Shown here: positions 15,612 through 24,708 of the stretch, in pieces | Layout of the letters: each line of letters begins with the position of its first letter | How positions within the stretch are numbered: position 1 is the first letter of the stretch | Assembly (NCBI RefSeq): GCF_013167215.1 | Contig: NZ_JABJWY010000037.1 | Coordinates: forward strand, 12,050-76,049 | Source of the DNA: Sphingobacterium prati | GTDB lineage: Bacteria > Bacteroidota > Bacteroidia > Sphingobacteriales > Sphingobacteriaceae | DNA: 64,000 bases | Reading direction: 5' to 3' | Translations under genes and position numbers: made by a program | Notes under the pieces: generated by a model | Seen by the model: only the letters and a program-made list of their open reading frames with translations | The model's database searches: none | Told to the model about the DNA's origin: nothing

Positions 15612-18600
15612 ATGAAAACAACAACATTCTTTATAATAATACTTTTGTTGCAGTGTCATCTGTCATTTGCACAAAAAATATTTTTGGGCGAACTGCGCTC
15701 TAAAAATGATAATACCCCAATCGTGGGGATGAGCGTGAAGACGCTTCAAACAGGTGAAGCCGTACAGACAGATCAGAAGGGGATATTTAAGATTCCTGTC
15801 TCGGATCAACCTTTACGGATTGAAATGGGAGGTGTCGGATTTAAAAAAATGACGGCTTCCATTTCAAACGATACCTTGCACAAGATCTTTTACCTCGAGG
15901 CCAATGCGATTTTGATGGATGAGGTACAGGTGTCTACCGGATATCAGACCTTACCCCGCGAACGGATGACGGGTTCTTTCAACCAGCTGGGGGAGAAGCT
16001 GCTGACACAGCAGGTGAGCACGGATATCCTAAGCAGACTGGAGGCCGTGGCGAATGGACTGACGGTAGATAGGGGTACCTCGCGCAATGGTCGGATAGAT
16101 ATCCGCGGCATCAATACGCTATCGGCTGGAATGATGGGGCCACTGATCGTGGTGGATAACTTTCCCTATGATGGTGATCTTGATAACATCAACCCCAATG
16201 ATGTGAGCAGTATTACCATTCTGAAGGATGCAGCGGCAGCCTCCATATGGGGTGCTCGGGCGGCCAATGGGGTGATCGTCATCACCACTAAGAAAGGGCA
16301 TTTTGATCAGCCGATCACAATCAACCTGAACAGTAATGTGCGTATCGCTGGTAAACCTGACCTGTCTTACCTACCACAGATGTCATCCAGTGATTTTATT
16401 GATGTGGAGAAGTTCTTGTTTGCAAAGGGCTATTATACTTCGCAGGAAAATTCGGCTAGCCATCCGGCTTTGTCGCCAGTGATTGAATTGTTGATCCAAC
16501 AGCGCAATACGGGGCAGAGCCAGCAGATAGACGAAGCAATTGACCGTCTTCGGAAATATGACGTGCGTGATGATTTCTCCAAGTACCTTTACCGTCCTTC
16601 CGTACAGCAGCAATATAGCCTGGATCTCTCCGGTGGCAATGCCCGCTTTGCATGGATAGGCTCGGGCGGATGGGATAGTAATGTAGATAATCTGGACGCC
16701 AAAATGGACCGTTATACCATACGGCTACATAATACTTACCGGCCCTGGGACAGGCTTTCACTGACCAGCGGAGTCCAGTATACCTGTAGAAAAAATAAAG
16801 CTGGACGGCCCGGATATGGGGATATTGGCAAAAGTACCGGTTCGCTGTACCCCTATGCCCGCTTTGCAGATGAGGATGGCAATGCGCTTCCGGTGGATAT
16901 CGACGTAAGGTCGCTATGGGCCCGTCAGCAGGGCAATGGCAACCTGCTGGACTGGAGCTATTATCCGCTCAATGATTATAAAAATCAGCAGAGAAGCGCG
17001 ACGACGGATGATGTATTGCTCAATTTTGGCGCTAACTATCGCATTATACAGGGATGGGATATAGATGTCAAATATCTTTTTGAAAGGCAGTATACCAATG
17101 GTTATAATCTGTACGGTGACGAAAGTTATGTGGCACGTAATATGGTCAATCGCTTTACCCAGTTGGATGAGCAAGGCAATAGAAAGCCTATCGTACCAGA
17201 TGGGGCAATATTGGATCAGTCGAATGTGCGGTTACAGTCGAAAAACCTGCGGGTGCAGAGTAATTACAACAAAATCTGGGGCGATCATCAGTTGGCAGCC
17301 ATTGCCGGCTGGGAGATCAGACGCTCACATACGACAAGTGACCGCTCACGTCTGTATGGATATGATCCAGCGAAGCTAACATATGGCAATGTGGATCTGA
17401 CAAAACAGTATCCTGTATTGAATAGCAGTTCGTCCCAGTTTGTGACGGATAATGCGGGGATCACCGATGGTACGACCAATTTTATATCCAATTTTGCAAA
17501 TACCGCTTATACCTTCAAAAAGCGATATGTGGTATCTGCTAGTATACGCCGCGATGCGTCCAATTTATTCGGGTTAAGGACCAATGACCAATGGAATCCA
17601 TTTTGGTCCTTGGGTGCCAGCTGGCAGCTTTCACAGGAATCCTTCGTCCCAAAGGAGATCTTTCAGAATCTGCGGCTTCGCCTGACACATGGGGTGTCCG
17701 GTAATATCAATCCTGAAATGGTAGCAGCCACAACCATTAGCTACATCGGGACAAATACATTTACCAAAAGCCCCATAGCAAACATATCCAATTACTATGA
17801 TTCAGAATTGCGCTGGGAGAAAACCCGAATGACGAATCTTGCTGTTGATTTTACGGTATTAGCGGGCAGGTTGTCAGGTAGTGTGGATCTGTTTTTTAAA
17901 CAGTCCAAAGATTTATTTGGCCCTGCTGTACTCGACTATACGGCTGGTATCGGACCTACAAAAATCAAAAACGTGGCTGATATGAAGGGGAGTGGTATTG
18001 ATGTTGAGCTCAATAGTAAAAATTGGGAAAATCAGCATTTTCGTTGGAACACACGCCTCAACCTCAGCACTGTTCGTGATCAGATTACGGATTATCACCT
18101 CTCCAATTTGCAGGGGAGCAATTTTATCAGCACCGTTTCCCTTGCCCGTATCTCTGGTGTCGTAGGTAAGCCTGTCTATGGCATGTATTCTTACCGTTGG
18201 GGTGGGCTTGATCCTGAAACCGGTCAGGCTCAGGGCTATCTGAATGGCGAGATGAGCAATGATTATGCTAAGCTCGTAGGGACAGGTACGCAGCTGGATG
18301 ATCTGGTGTACCACGGTTCTGCGAGTCCCCGGGTCTATGGATCATTGGGCAACTCATTTACTTATCGGGGTTTCTCCTTAGATGTAGCCCTGCTGTTCAA
18401 ATTTGGCTATTACTTCAGACGGTCATCGATCAATTATCAGCAGCTCTTTAGCAATTGGACGGGGCATCAGGATTATGCGGCACGCTGGCAGCAGCCGGGT
18501 GACGAGGCAACAACAGATGTGCCGGCACTGCTATATCCGACCAGTAGCAATGCCAATAATTTTTATGCGGGCTCCGAGGTATTGGTTGAAAAAGGGGATC

Positions 18601-18815
18601 ACATACGCCTACAGTATATTAATCTGAGTTATGAATTGACCCGTATCACTGGACTAAAGGAAATGTTCAGACGCTGTGAGCTCTTCGCTAACGTAAGTAA
18701 TCTAGGACTGGTCTGGCGTGCAAATAAAAAAGGCATAGATCCCGATTACAACTTTGGGATAAATAGGCTAAGGCCGCCTGCAATATATGCTTTAGGGCTT
18801 CGGCTGGGACTTTAA
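15612..18815 (+). CDS. SusC/RagA-family TonB-dependent outer-membrane transporter
   Basis: About 1067 residues from the ATG at 15612, which gives a standard signal peptide (MKTTTFFIIILLLQCHLSFAQ). An in-frame ATG at 15591 would add seven polar residues and is less likely. A carboxypeptidase-like regulatory domain (about 25-105) precedes the plug, with the SusC hallmark DIRGINTLSAGMMGPLIVVD and SITILKDAAAASIWGARAANG. A 22-strand barrel follows, ending in LGLRLGL. No STN domain is present, so it should not signal through FecR. It imports an unknown polymer or peptide with the SusD encoded next. The upstream TlpA-like gene suggests cargo other than simple glycan. Confidence 0.95.
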   Translation: MKTTTFFIIILLLQCHLSFAQKIFLGELRSKNDNTPIVGMSVKTLQTGEAVQTDQKGIFKIPVSDQPLRIEMGGVGFKKMTASISNDTLHKIFYLEANAILMDEVQVSTGYQTLPRERMTGSFNQLGEKLLTQQVSTDILSRLEAVANGLTVDRGTSRNGRIDIRGINTLSAGMMGPLIVVDNFPYDGDLDNINPNDVSSITILKDAAAASIWGARAANGVIVITTKKGHFDQPITINLNSNVRIAGKPDLSYLPQMSSSDFIDVEKFLFAKGYYTSQENSASHPALSPVIELLIQQRNTGQSQQIDEAIDRLRKYDVRDDFSKYLYRPSVQQQYSLDLSGGNARFAWIGSGGWDSNVDNLDAKMDRYTIRLHNTYRPWDRLSLTSGVQYTCRKNKAGRPGYGDIGKSTGSLYPYARFADEDGNALPVDIDVRSLWARQQGNGNLLDWSYYPLNDYKNQQRSATTDDVLLNFGANYRIIQGWDIDVKYLFERQYTNGYNLYGDESYVARNMVNRFTQLDEQGNRKPIVPDGAILDQSNVRLQSKNLRVQSNYNKIWGDHQLAAIAGWEIRRSHTTSDRSRLYGYDPAKLTYGNVDLTKQYPVLNSSSSQFVTDNAGITDGTTNFISNFANTAYTFKKRYVVSASIRRDASNLFGLRTNDQWNPFWSLGASWQLSQESFVPKEIFQNLRLRLTHGVSGNINPEMVAATTISYIGTNTFTKSPIANISNYYDSELRWEKTRMTNLAVDFTVLAGRLSGSVDLFFKQSKDLFGPAVLDYTAGIGPTKIKNVADMKGSGIDVELNSKNWENQHFRWNTRLNLSTVRDQITDYHLSNLQGSNFISTVSLARISGVVGKPVYGMYSYRWGGLDPETGQAQGYLNGEMSNDYAKLVGTGTQLDDLVYHGSASPRVYGSLGNSFTYRGFSLDVALLFKFGYYFRRSSINYQQLFSNWTGHQDYAARWQQPGDEATTDVPALLYPTSSNANNFYAGSEVLVEKGDHIRLQYINLSYELTRITGLKEMFRRCELFANVSNLGLVWRANKKGIDPDYNFGINRLRPPAIYALGLRLGL

Positions 18816-18840
18816 TAACGAACGAAAAATAAAAGAAATC

Positions 18841-20187
18841 ATGAAAATAGATAGACTGATCAGGACAATTATTTGGATGGGCTTTGCCCTTATGACGGCA
18901 AGCTGTGAGAAATATCTGGAAGAGCCCTCGAGCAAGAGTTTTGCGGTCATTGGGACACTCGATGACCTTGAAGCTCTGCTGGATCACTCCTCCATGAACC
19001 TTTCGCCTAATGCGCAGGAAGTCAGTGCTGACAACTATTACCTGAGCGATAATAGCTGGAACGCACTACAGTTTGAACAGGAACAGAATATGTATATCTG
19101 GGCGAATAACAATGTATTTAGGGATGGTAATAGTACCAACGACTGGAGTAACATTTATCGTGCGGTTTTTACCGCCAATACAGTACTCGAAAGTCTAGAT
19201 GCGATAACCGTAAAATCGAACGAAAAGGAGCGGGGGGATCGAATTAAGGGAGCCGCATTATTTTTCAGGGCATTTAGCTTTTTGGATGCGGTGCAGATCT
19301 GGAGTGTAGCATATGACCGAAATACTGCTGATAAAGATGTCGGCATCCCGCTGCGGCTCCAGTCCGATTTTAATATTACATCGCCACGGGCGAATGTAGC
19401 CGAAACTTATGGTCAGATCGTTAAGGATTTAAAAGACGCTGTGCAGTTGCTTCCCGAAAAGGTTGCTTCAAAAACGAGACCATCTAAACCAGCGGCGTAT
19501 GGTCTGTTGGCACGTACTTATCTCTGGATGGGAGAGTATGGACAGGCCAAGCTGTATGCGGATTCTTGTTTAATGCTGAATGATGTATTATTGGATTATA
19601 ATACCTTGAATACAGGTGCTAATTTTCCTGTTCCCCGGCATAATGTCGAGGTAATTTTGGAGCGGCAGGGGTCAACGGGATTGATTTTGGCTGCGCAGAA
19701 TGCGAAGGTACTGCCAGAAATCTATGATAGTTTTAAGGAGGATGACTTGCGTAAAAAGATCTTTTTTGTGAAGGGGAATGATGGTCAGGTTGCTTTCAAG
19801 GGGTATTATTTTGGGTTTGCAGCGCTCATGACAGGAGTTGCAACCGATGAAATTTTGCTGACCAGAGCTGAATGTCTGGCACGTATGGGGCTGTTGGATG
19901 AATCTTTGCGCGATCTAAATAAGTTACTTAAAAGCCGCTGGTCAGATCAAGTCAGCTTTGAACCTGTGAATGCTGCCTCGCAAAATGATGTACTTCGGAT
20001 CGTATTGGAGGAGCGTAGAAAGGAATTGCTGTTTCGTGGTCAACGCTGGATGGATATCAAAAGGCTGAATAGGGAAGGTGCGAATATCATGTTGCAGCGT
20101 ACCGTCAATGGCAAAGTATATGAGTTGAAGGCCAACTCTGCCCGCTTTGCATTGCCACTGCCGGATGACCTGCTAGTATATTACTAA
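18841..20187 (+). CDS. RagB/SusD-family nutrient-binding lipoprotein
   Basis: A 448-residue lipoprotein (lipobox around TASCEKYLEEPS) with the SusD layout. There are helical TPR-like segments (GAALFFRAFSFLDAVQIW; AAYGLLARTYLWMGEYGQAKLYAD) and a C-terminal region with VLEERRKELLFRGQRWMDIKRLN, the most conserved SusD signature. It forms the lid of the SusC transporter at the outer membrane. It starts 25 bases after SusC in the same operon, and a strong terminator follows. At 448 residues it is a little shorter than many SusD proteins. The ligand cannot be told from sequence. Confidence 0.94.
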   Translation: MKIDRLIRTIIWMGFALMTASCEKYLEEPSSKSFAVIGTLDDLEALLDHSSMNLSPNAQEVSADNYYLSDNSWNALQFEQEQNMYIWANNNVFRDGNSTNDWSNIYRAVFTANTVLESLDAITVKSNEKERGDRIKGAALFFRAFSFLDAVQIWSVAYDRNTADKDVGIPLRLQSDFNITSPRANVAETYGQIVKDLKDAVQLLPEKVASKTRPSKPAAYGLLARTYLWMGEYGQAKLYADSCLMLNDVLLDYNTLNTGANFPVPRHNVEVILERQGSTGLILAAQNAKVLPEIYDSFKEDDLRKKIFFVKGNDGQVAFKGYYFGFAALMTGVATDEILLTRAECLARMGLLDESLRDLNKLLKSRWSDQVSFEPVNAASQNDVLRIVLEERRKELLFRGQRWMDIKRLNREGANIMLQRTVNGKVYELKANSARFALPLPDDLLVYY

Positions 20188-20195
20188 GACAAAAA

Positions 20196-20220
20196 AGGAG
20201 AGCATCTTGGGTGCTCTCCT
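20196..20220. terminator. Bidirectional terminator after SusD
   Basis: A 9-bp stem (AGGAGAGCA at 20196-20204, TGCTCTCCT at 20212-20220) with A residues on one side and TTTT on the other. It can serve both the SusD operon and the convergent DUF6520-like gene. Confidence 0.88.
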
Positions 20221-20246
20221 TTTCGCCTAATGGAGGAAGATTTACC

Positions 20247-20609
20247 TTAAGGCGTAACGAAAGGACGTTTTGTAGGACTGTCCTGCATGATGCCTGAGAC
20301 GCCTCGCGAATTTAGGTAATCTTGAAAATCGCTTTCGTCTTCGGGAGCATTATTTACCGAACAAGGTAAATCTGTTCCTTGATCACATTGTTCATGTGGA
20401 CTTCCTGTGTCACTTCTTTCCCAATTGTCAGCATTAAGAATTTCAGCATTCGAGTTACCACCTTTGTAAAACCATGTTGTGGTAAACTTAACTTCTTTTT
20501 TAACGCTGTCTTTTTTCATCACTACACTTGCAGCATACGTACCGATTGCTAGCAGTGCTAAGATTAAAGTGAAGAGTGATGCCTTCACTGCGAATTTGTG
20601 TTTCATCAT
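20247..20609 (-). CDS. DUF6520-like small exported protein
   Basis: A 120-residue protein with an N-terminal signal segment (residues 7-27, LFTLILALLAIGTYAASVV). Its mature part has a W-rich middle and a Cys pair around CDQGTDLPCS. The pattern resembles DUF6520 proteins, small exported proteins of unknown role that are common in Bacteroidota. It has no lipobox. The gene lies between the Sus operon terminator and a Crp/Fnr-type regulator. A pair of GAATTAATTCC palindromes lies between it and the regulator, where its promoter should be. Confidence 0.65.
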   Translation of the reverse strand: MMKHKFAVKASLFTLILALLAIGTYAASVVMKKDSVKKEVKFTTTWFYKGGNSNAEILNADNWERSDTGSPHEQCDQGTDLPCSVNNAPEDESDFQDYLNSRGVSGIMQDSPTKRPFVTP

Positions 20610-20665
20610 AACCTATAGTTTTGATTATGATGCTAAGGTAATGTAGGGTTTAATATTTAACTATA

Positions 20666-20721
20666 GAATTAATTCCTAAATGATGTGCTTCCGTTCTCAA
20701 ATGAATGGAATTAATTCCTAA
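20666..20721. promoter_or_regulatory. Paired GAATTAATTCCTAA operator-like repeats
   Basis: The same 14 bases occur at 20666-20679 and 20708-20721. Each contains the perfect palindrome GAATTAATTC, and the copies are exactly 42 bases (four helical turns) apart. They lie between the DUF6520-like gene and the end of the Crp/Fnr-type regulator gene. This is the expected form of a cooperative operator, probably controlling the DUF6520-like gene. Confidence 0.5.
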
Positions 20722-20738
20722 TGCTTGGTCTTTTGTCC

Positions 20739-21311
20739 CTAAAGTAGGGTGTTTTTATTGCGGTTGTACCATCTGATCGTGATGCCCAAAAATTGTGCGA
20801 TCTGCTGGTCGGTCAACTTAAAGCGGATGGATGGGTAGTGTAGATGAAACCATCGGATCAAAGCCTGACTGCGCAGTCCGCGGAATATATTTTCCTGCTG
20901 CTGATAGTATTTGACTTCTTGATAGAGTAGATAATTGAAAAATGGGGCCAGTTCGGTCGCCTGCCCAAAATATTCGAAAGGGATCTCAATGATTTGGCCG
21001 CCCTCTGGGAAAATAATATCCATTTCACTACGCTGATAGGCTAGGAGACTCTCGGTTTTCAGTATGATCTGATCTTCCTGCCAGATTCGGGCCAGGCGGG
21101 ACTCTCCATCGATCTGCTCATACCCTAGGGCATAACCGGTATGTATAAAGCAGACATGTCTGGCAATGCCACCACGTTCAAGATAGATCTCTTTGGGTTC
21201 GCAATACTTTACGGTGACCAGCTGGCGCAAGGTAGCTTCTTGACTGGGGCTGAGCCGCCGATATAACTCAAGGTGCTGTAAAAGCATATGGTAGGATTGT
21301 CGTGTTTCCAT
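20739..21311 (-). CDS. Crp/Fnr-family cyclic-nucleotide-binding regulator
   Basis: About 190 residues from the Met at 21311 (METRQSYHMLL). An in-frame Met 26 codons earlier adds an unlikely tail. An N-terminal cNMP-binding-like beta barrel (YLERGGIARHVCFIHTGYALGYE) is followed by a long helix and a C-terminal HTH: FKLTDQQIAQFLGITIRWYNRNKNTLL. The phosphate-binding-cassette residues of true CRP are not conserved, so the ligand may not be cAMP; this is common in Bacteroidota homologs. The HTH ends almost at the C-terminus. Targets unknown, but the GAATTAATTCC pair just beyond its stop is a candidate site. Confidence 0.85.
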   Translation of the reverse strand: METRQSYHMLLQHLELYRRLSPSQEATLRQLVTVKYCEPKEIYLERGGIARHVCFIHTGYALGYEQIDGESRLARIWQEDQIILKTESLLAYQRSEMDIIFPEGGQIIEIPFEYFGQATELAPFFNYLLYQEVKYYQQQENIFRGLRSQALIRWFHLHYPSIRFKLTDQQIAQFLGITIRWYNRNKNTLL

Positions 21312-21620
21312 AAAATAGTTTTGGTTGTTTATCCGTCTTATTACCAATGAAATAGGTCTGTTGACGAAGTTACGATCTTTAAAATCCAATAACGAAACTA
21401 CCCCTATAAAAGCTTTTGCCTACTTCCAAACTCGATTTGATACCGATTTGCTTGGCAAAAAGGAGAGTGTTTACGGCAAACCGCAGATGACCCTGCTGTC
21501 CTTTCTAAAATCAGATAATAGTTGAATTTTTACCGCCGATCGATCCACAGTCTTCAGTGCCTGAAGCCGTAAAGCTGTTGCGAGAATAGCCGATGGTTTT
21601 ATTTTTTAAACGAGAAATGT
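21312..21620 (+). pseudogene. Decayed coding traces, acyltransferase-like tail
   Basis: This stretch shows broken protein-like frames. One, at about 21420-21525, reads FQTRFDTDLLGKKESVYGKP. Another, at 21521-21586, reads VEFLPPIDPQSSVPEAVKLL and stops at TAG. The latter resembles the C-terminus of PlsC-type acyltransferases. The pieces are in different frames with no continuous gene, so I read them as remnants. The family assignment is tentative. Confidence 0.25.
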
Positions 21621-21621
21621 C

Positions 21622-21747
21622 GTGGAAATTACAACAGTATTAGCGCAGTTTGGACTTTATGATCCAAAGCCGCTTTCCATCAAAGACCTCATGCTCGGTG
21701 TTGATGAGCAAGAGGATATCGGGAAATGCAATATCGTTTTCCCCTAA
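21622..21747 (+). CDS. Possible 41-residue peptide (GTG start)
   Basis: A frame with GTG at 21622 and TAA at 21745-21747 encodes MEITTVLAQFGLYDPKPLSI and continues to a C-terminus with one Cys (GKCNIVFP). No in-frame ATG exists and an upstream stop lies close by. It sits 80 bases before the LPLAT-like gene. It may be a real small peptide or part of the decayed region upstream; I see no proof of translation. Confidence 0.25.
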   Translation: MEITTVLAQFGLYDPKPLSIKDLMLGVDEQEDIGKCNIVFP

Positions 21748-21826
21748 TAACCGATTTTAATAATGGACATGCTGCGCCACAAGGTTTGGTGCAGTATGTT
21801 CTCAATATTGACCTTAACATATATGT

Positions 21827-22735
21827 ATGCAATTTACTCAGACAACTGATCTGCCGGTTTATTCGGAAGTGACCTGGCGGAATTTTGTATTCTTTTCGGC
21901 AAATGTACAGCATCTCCTGGATGTCCGGGCACTGGCTACCCAACAAAAACTCTATCTCGCGGTGTGCAGCTTTGCTGCTCGGCAGGCGGAGGCGGATATG
22001 GATACTTTTCATTTTTTGGATGAAACCTTTTGGTTGTCTCCGCCCGATAACCCGGCCTTTATCTTGACTTTTCATTTTGGCCATTATCGTGCCGTTCCAA
22101 TTTTTCTTGTCCGGCAGGGATACAAGCTTTGTATACCGGTTTCAAAAGATGTCATGGCGCAGCAGCTAGCGTACTACACAGCCCAGCTTGGTGACAGCTG
22201 GAAGGAGCAGGTATTGTTTTTGGAAGCCGAAGATCCGCACCTTTTCTTTAAGCTGCGCCGGCATATGGACATCGGCTTTCACGTGCTCTGCTATCTCGAT
22301 GGGGGCACGGGTGCTTCAATAGAGACCGATAATCACAAATTAACTGAAATTCCTTTTCTCAATGGAAACATCCGGGTACAGCGGGGGATACTGGATATGG
22401 CCTGGCTGCTGCAAAAGAAGATCAATACCCTGCTCGCCGAAATGCCCGACGAGCAAAATGGATTGACTATCCGTACTTTGGATTACTGTGACACAAAATG
22501 GTATGGGGATCGTAAGGTTTTTACCAATTATTATATCAAGTCCATCTATCTGGACTTTGAAAATGTGCTGCTGCAGCATCCGGAAGGCTGGGAAGCCTGG
22601 CTTTACTTGCACAAGTCCATGTCCCCTGATTCGGACGAACGTCGATGGACCACAGATCAGCGTATAATCTTGTTTAAAAATCAAGGACAACAGTTATTGC
22701 TGGACAAGTATACCTACCTAAGCTATGTATTATAA
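21827..22735 (+). CDS. LpxL/HtrB-like (LPLAT-fold) protein, catalytic acid altered
   Basis: A 302-residue protein whose middle follows the lysophospholipid acyltransferase pattern of LpxL/HtrB proteins. AFILTFHFGHYRAVP (His83 and following) aligns with the GHFGNWE active-site segment. VLCYLDGG (about 153-160) and IPFLNGNIRVQRGILDMAWLL match the later substrate-pocket motifs. The acidic residue of the HxxxxE/D dyad appears to be Arg88, so catalysis may be lost or changed. There is no N-terminal membrane helix, unlike true LpxL. The gene precedes a LytS/LytTR pair by 95 bases. A link to lipid or peptide acylation is inferred from fold alone. Confidence 0.55.
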   Translation: MQFTQTTDLPVYSEVTWRNFVFFSANVQHLLDVRALATQQKLYLAVCSFAARQAEADMDTFHFLDETFWLSPPDNPAFILTFHFGHYRAVPIFLVRQGYKLCIPVSKDVMAQQLAYYTAQLGDSWKEQVLFLEAEDPHLFFKLRRHMDIGFHVLCYLDGGTGASIETDNHKLTEIPFLNGNIRVQRGILDMAWLLQKKINTLLAEMPDEQNGLTIRTLDYCDTKWYGDRKVFTNYYIKSIYLDFENVLLQHPEGWEAWLYLHKSMSPDSDERRWTTDQRIILFKNQGQQLLLDKYTYLSYVL

Positions 22736-22830
22736 TGTAATAATTTTGATATAGAGAGCGGTATATTTGTTTGAACATTGAGTATTAATTAATTTTAGTG
22801 TAGCCGGTTGTTAATTATCAATTTAATTTT

Positions 22831-23892
22831 ATGCATCTTAAACTAAAGTCCAAAGAGCAGCGGCATGCCTGTTTTTGGTTATGTTATCTCTTTTATTTTT
22901 TTGCAGTTAATGCGCTGGGAAACGGAAAACTATCCTTGGGCGTAGCCGCGATTACGGTATGTTATTGTGCCCTGATATTTTATGCTGTGTACTTCACATT
23001 GCATTATTTTTTTAGAAAGGGCCGTCTACTGATGGCAGTGGTCTTATTGACTTGCTTCTATGTTCTGTCAGGAATACTGGTTTATTATGTATTGTACGGC
23101 AGCCTGGGATTACAAATCATCAACAATACCTATACGGTGAGCAGCAGTTCTTTTCGTTGGTCACGCTTTATTCAGACTTTCATTGTCATGAATAGCAATT
23201 ATACGATAATGGCCATAGGCTATTATTACTATGTGGAAAAGCTCCGGGAATTTAATGAAAAACTCGCAGCCGTCGAAAAGCAGCTCGAGGCCGAATCCAA
23301 TATGAAAGATTCACAATATACGACCCTATCTGCTCAAGTACATCCGCATATGATGGCCAATATTTTTAACCATTTGAAAAAAAAGATAACTCCAAACGAT
23401 CCTGGGCTGGCTAGTCAGATAGGTGAAATCTATCAGTTGATCCGGTTCTATATGGATGCACAAGATGTGGCGGGAGCAAGCAAAATCTTATTGTCTGATG
23501 AAATTGCGGCACTGGAGCGGTATCTGTCTATACAGGAGCAGGTCGAAATAGATCCTTTTTATATTCAACTGCGCTGCACAGGCAATCTGATGCGTTTTGG
23601 AATTGCGCCCACGACCTTACAGACGCTCGCCGGCAACCTGTTTAAACATGCCGATATCTGGGACAGGGAGCATCCGGCCAGTATCGATATTGTGGTCGGA
23701 CACCGGGGCTATATGATCCATGTCAAAAATAGAAAGCGCCCGGGGCGGCAGACCATGCCGAGCCATGGTGTGGGCCTGCGGAATGTGCGCAAGCGCATGG
23801 AATATCTGTTTGCGGAAGATTTTTCCATGTCGGAAATACAGGATGAACAGAGCTATGAATTGACCCTGCGCGTAGAAATTGTCAAAAACTAA
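22831..23892 (+). CDS. LytS/YehU-type sensor histidine kinase
   Basis: A 353-residue protein with about four N-terminal transmembrane helices (residues 12-30, 40-61, 67-90, 115-134), a coiled linker, and a histidine-kinase domain of the LytS class. The phospho-acceptor region reads SAQVHPHMMANIFNHL, matching QINPHFLFN, with His173 as the likely site. The ATP-binding part is degenerate but keeps a G-box-like SHGVGLRNVRKRME. Sensed signal unknown. Its end overlaps the upstream-most start of the LytTR gene, so they form a two-component pair. Confidence 0.88.
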   Translation: MHLKLKSKEQRHACFWLCYLFYFFAVNALGNGKLSLGVAAITVCYCALIFYAVYFTLHYFFRKGRLLMAVVLLTCFYVLSGILVYYVLYGSLGLQIINNTYTVSSSSFRWSRFIQTFIVMNSNYTIMAIGYYYYVEKLREFNEKLAAVEKQLEAESNMKDSQYTTLSAQVHPHMMANIFNHLKKKITPNDPGLASQIGEIYQLIRFYMDAQDVAGASKILLSDEIAALERYLSIQEQVEIDPFYIQLRCTGNLMRFGIAPTTLQTLAGNLFKHADIWDREHPASIDIVVGHRGYMIHVKNRKRPGRQTMPSHGVGLRNVRKRMEYLFAEDFSMSEIQDEQSYELTLRVEIVKN

Positions 23893-23917
23893 AAATAGGA
23901 ATCAAAAAACCAAACAA

Positions 23918-24676
23918 ATGAACATGGGAAAAATATGGAGTGGCATCATCATCGATGACCAACAGGCATGTATTGATCATCTGACCGAGATGATGACAGA
24001 AATTAGTTATGTGGATATTGTCAGGACATTTACCGACCCACAGGAAGCCAAAATCTTTCTTCGCGCAAACAAAGTGGATTTTATGATCCTTGACGTGGAA
24101 CTGGGAAAGACCGATGCCTTTGATTTTCTAAGGACATTGCCCAGCTCAAATTTAAAAACAATCCTCTATACGGGCCATCGGCAATATGAGGATCTCGGCT
24201 ATGACATCCACGTCGTTGATGTGCTGCTCAAAGAGGTCTCCAAGAGTAGATTTTATGCCGCCCTGCGGCGCGTAGACGAAGCACTTGGAAAGCTGCTCCC
24301 CAATACGGGCCAGGATTCGCTGGAACATTATTCTTATTACTTTATGATCAAAGGGCCCGTGCGCTATAAGCGCACTGAAGTTAGGCTCAGGGAGGTTGTC
24401 TATGTGGAAAGTACAAATGGCCAGGTTAAATTCCATCTGATTGGCAATAAGACTTTAGTCTGCAATAGCCCCATGAAAGAAGTTCAGGAAAGGTTGCCTG
24501 TAAATTGGTTTAAACAATGCCACAAGAGCTTTATACTCAATACCAGTTTTTTTTACAGTTATGGGGCGGACGGGATACTGATGACCGAAGGGACGAAAAC
24601 GAAAATCCCTGTAGGCGACAAAAAACTGTACCCGGATTTCTTTAACTATATTAACTCCAATACCATCGGAGGCTAA
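23918..24676 (+). CDS. LytTR-family response regulator
   Basis: About 252 residues from ATG 23918; an ATG at 23879 inside the kinase gene would add a Lys/Asn-rich tail. The receiver domain has the acidic pair IIIDDQQ, the phospho-acceptor in FMILDVELG, and the conserved Lys in VLLKEVSKS. The C-terminal LytTR DNA-binding domain contains EVVYVESTNGQVKFHL and the CHKSFILNTSF signature. LytTR regulators often bind paired direct repeats and control extracellular or cell-wall functions. The closest downstream target is the HTH/DUF6266/lysis-like block 30 bases away, which makes this pair the obvious candidate controller. Confidence 0.92.
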   Translation: MNMGKIWSGIIIDDQQACIDHLTEMMTEISYVDIVRTFTDPQEAKIFLRANKVDFMILDVELGKTDAFDFLRTLPSSNLKTILYTGHRQYEDLGYDIHVVDVLLKEVSKSRFYAALRRVDEALGKLLPNTGQDSLEHYSYYFMIKGPVRYKRTEVRLREVVYVESTNGQVKFHLIGNKTLVCNSPMKEVQERLPVNWFKQCHKSFILNTSFFYSYGADGILMTEGTKTKIPVGDKKLYPDFFNYINSNTIGG

Positions 24677-24708
24677 CCCGACGTAACCTTATAAACCATT
24701 TTAAAAAT

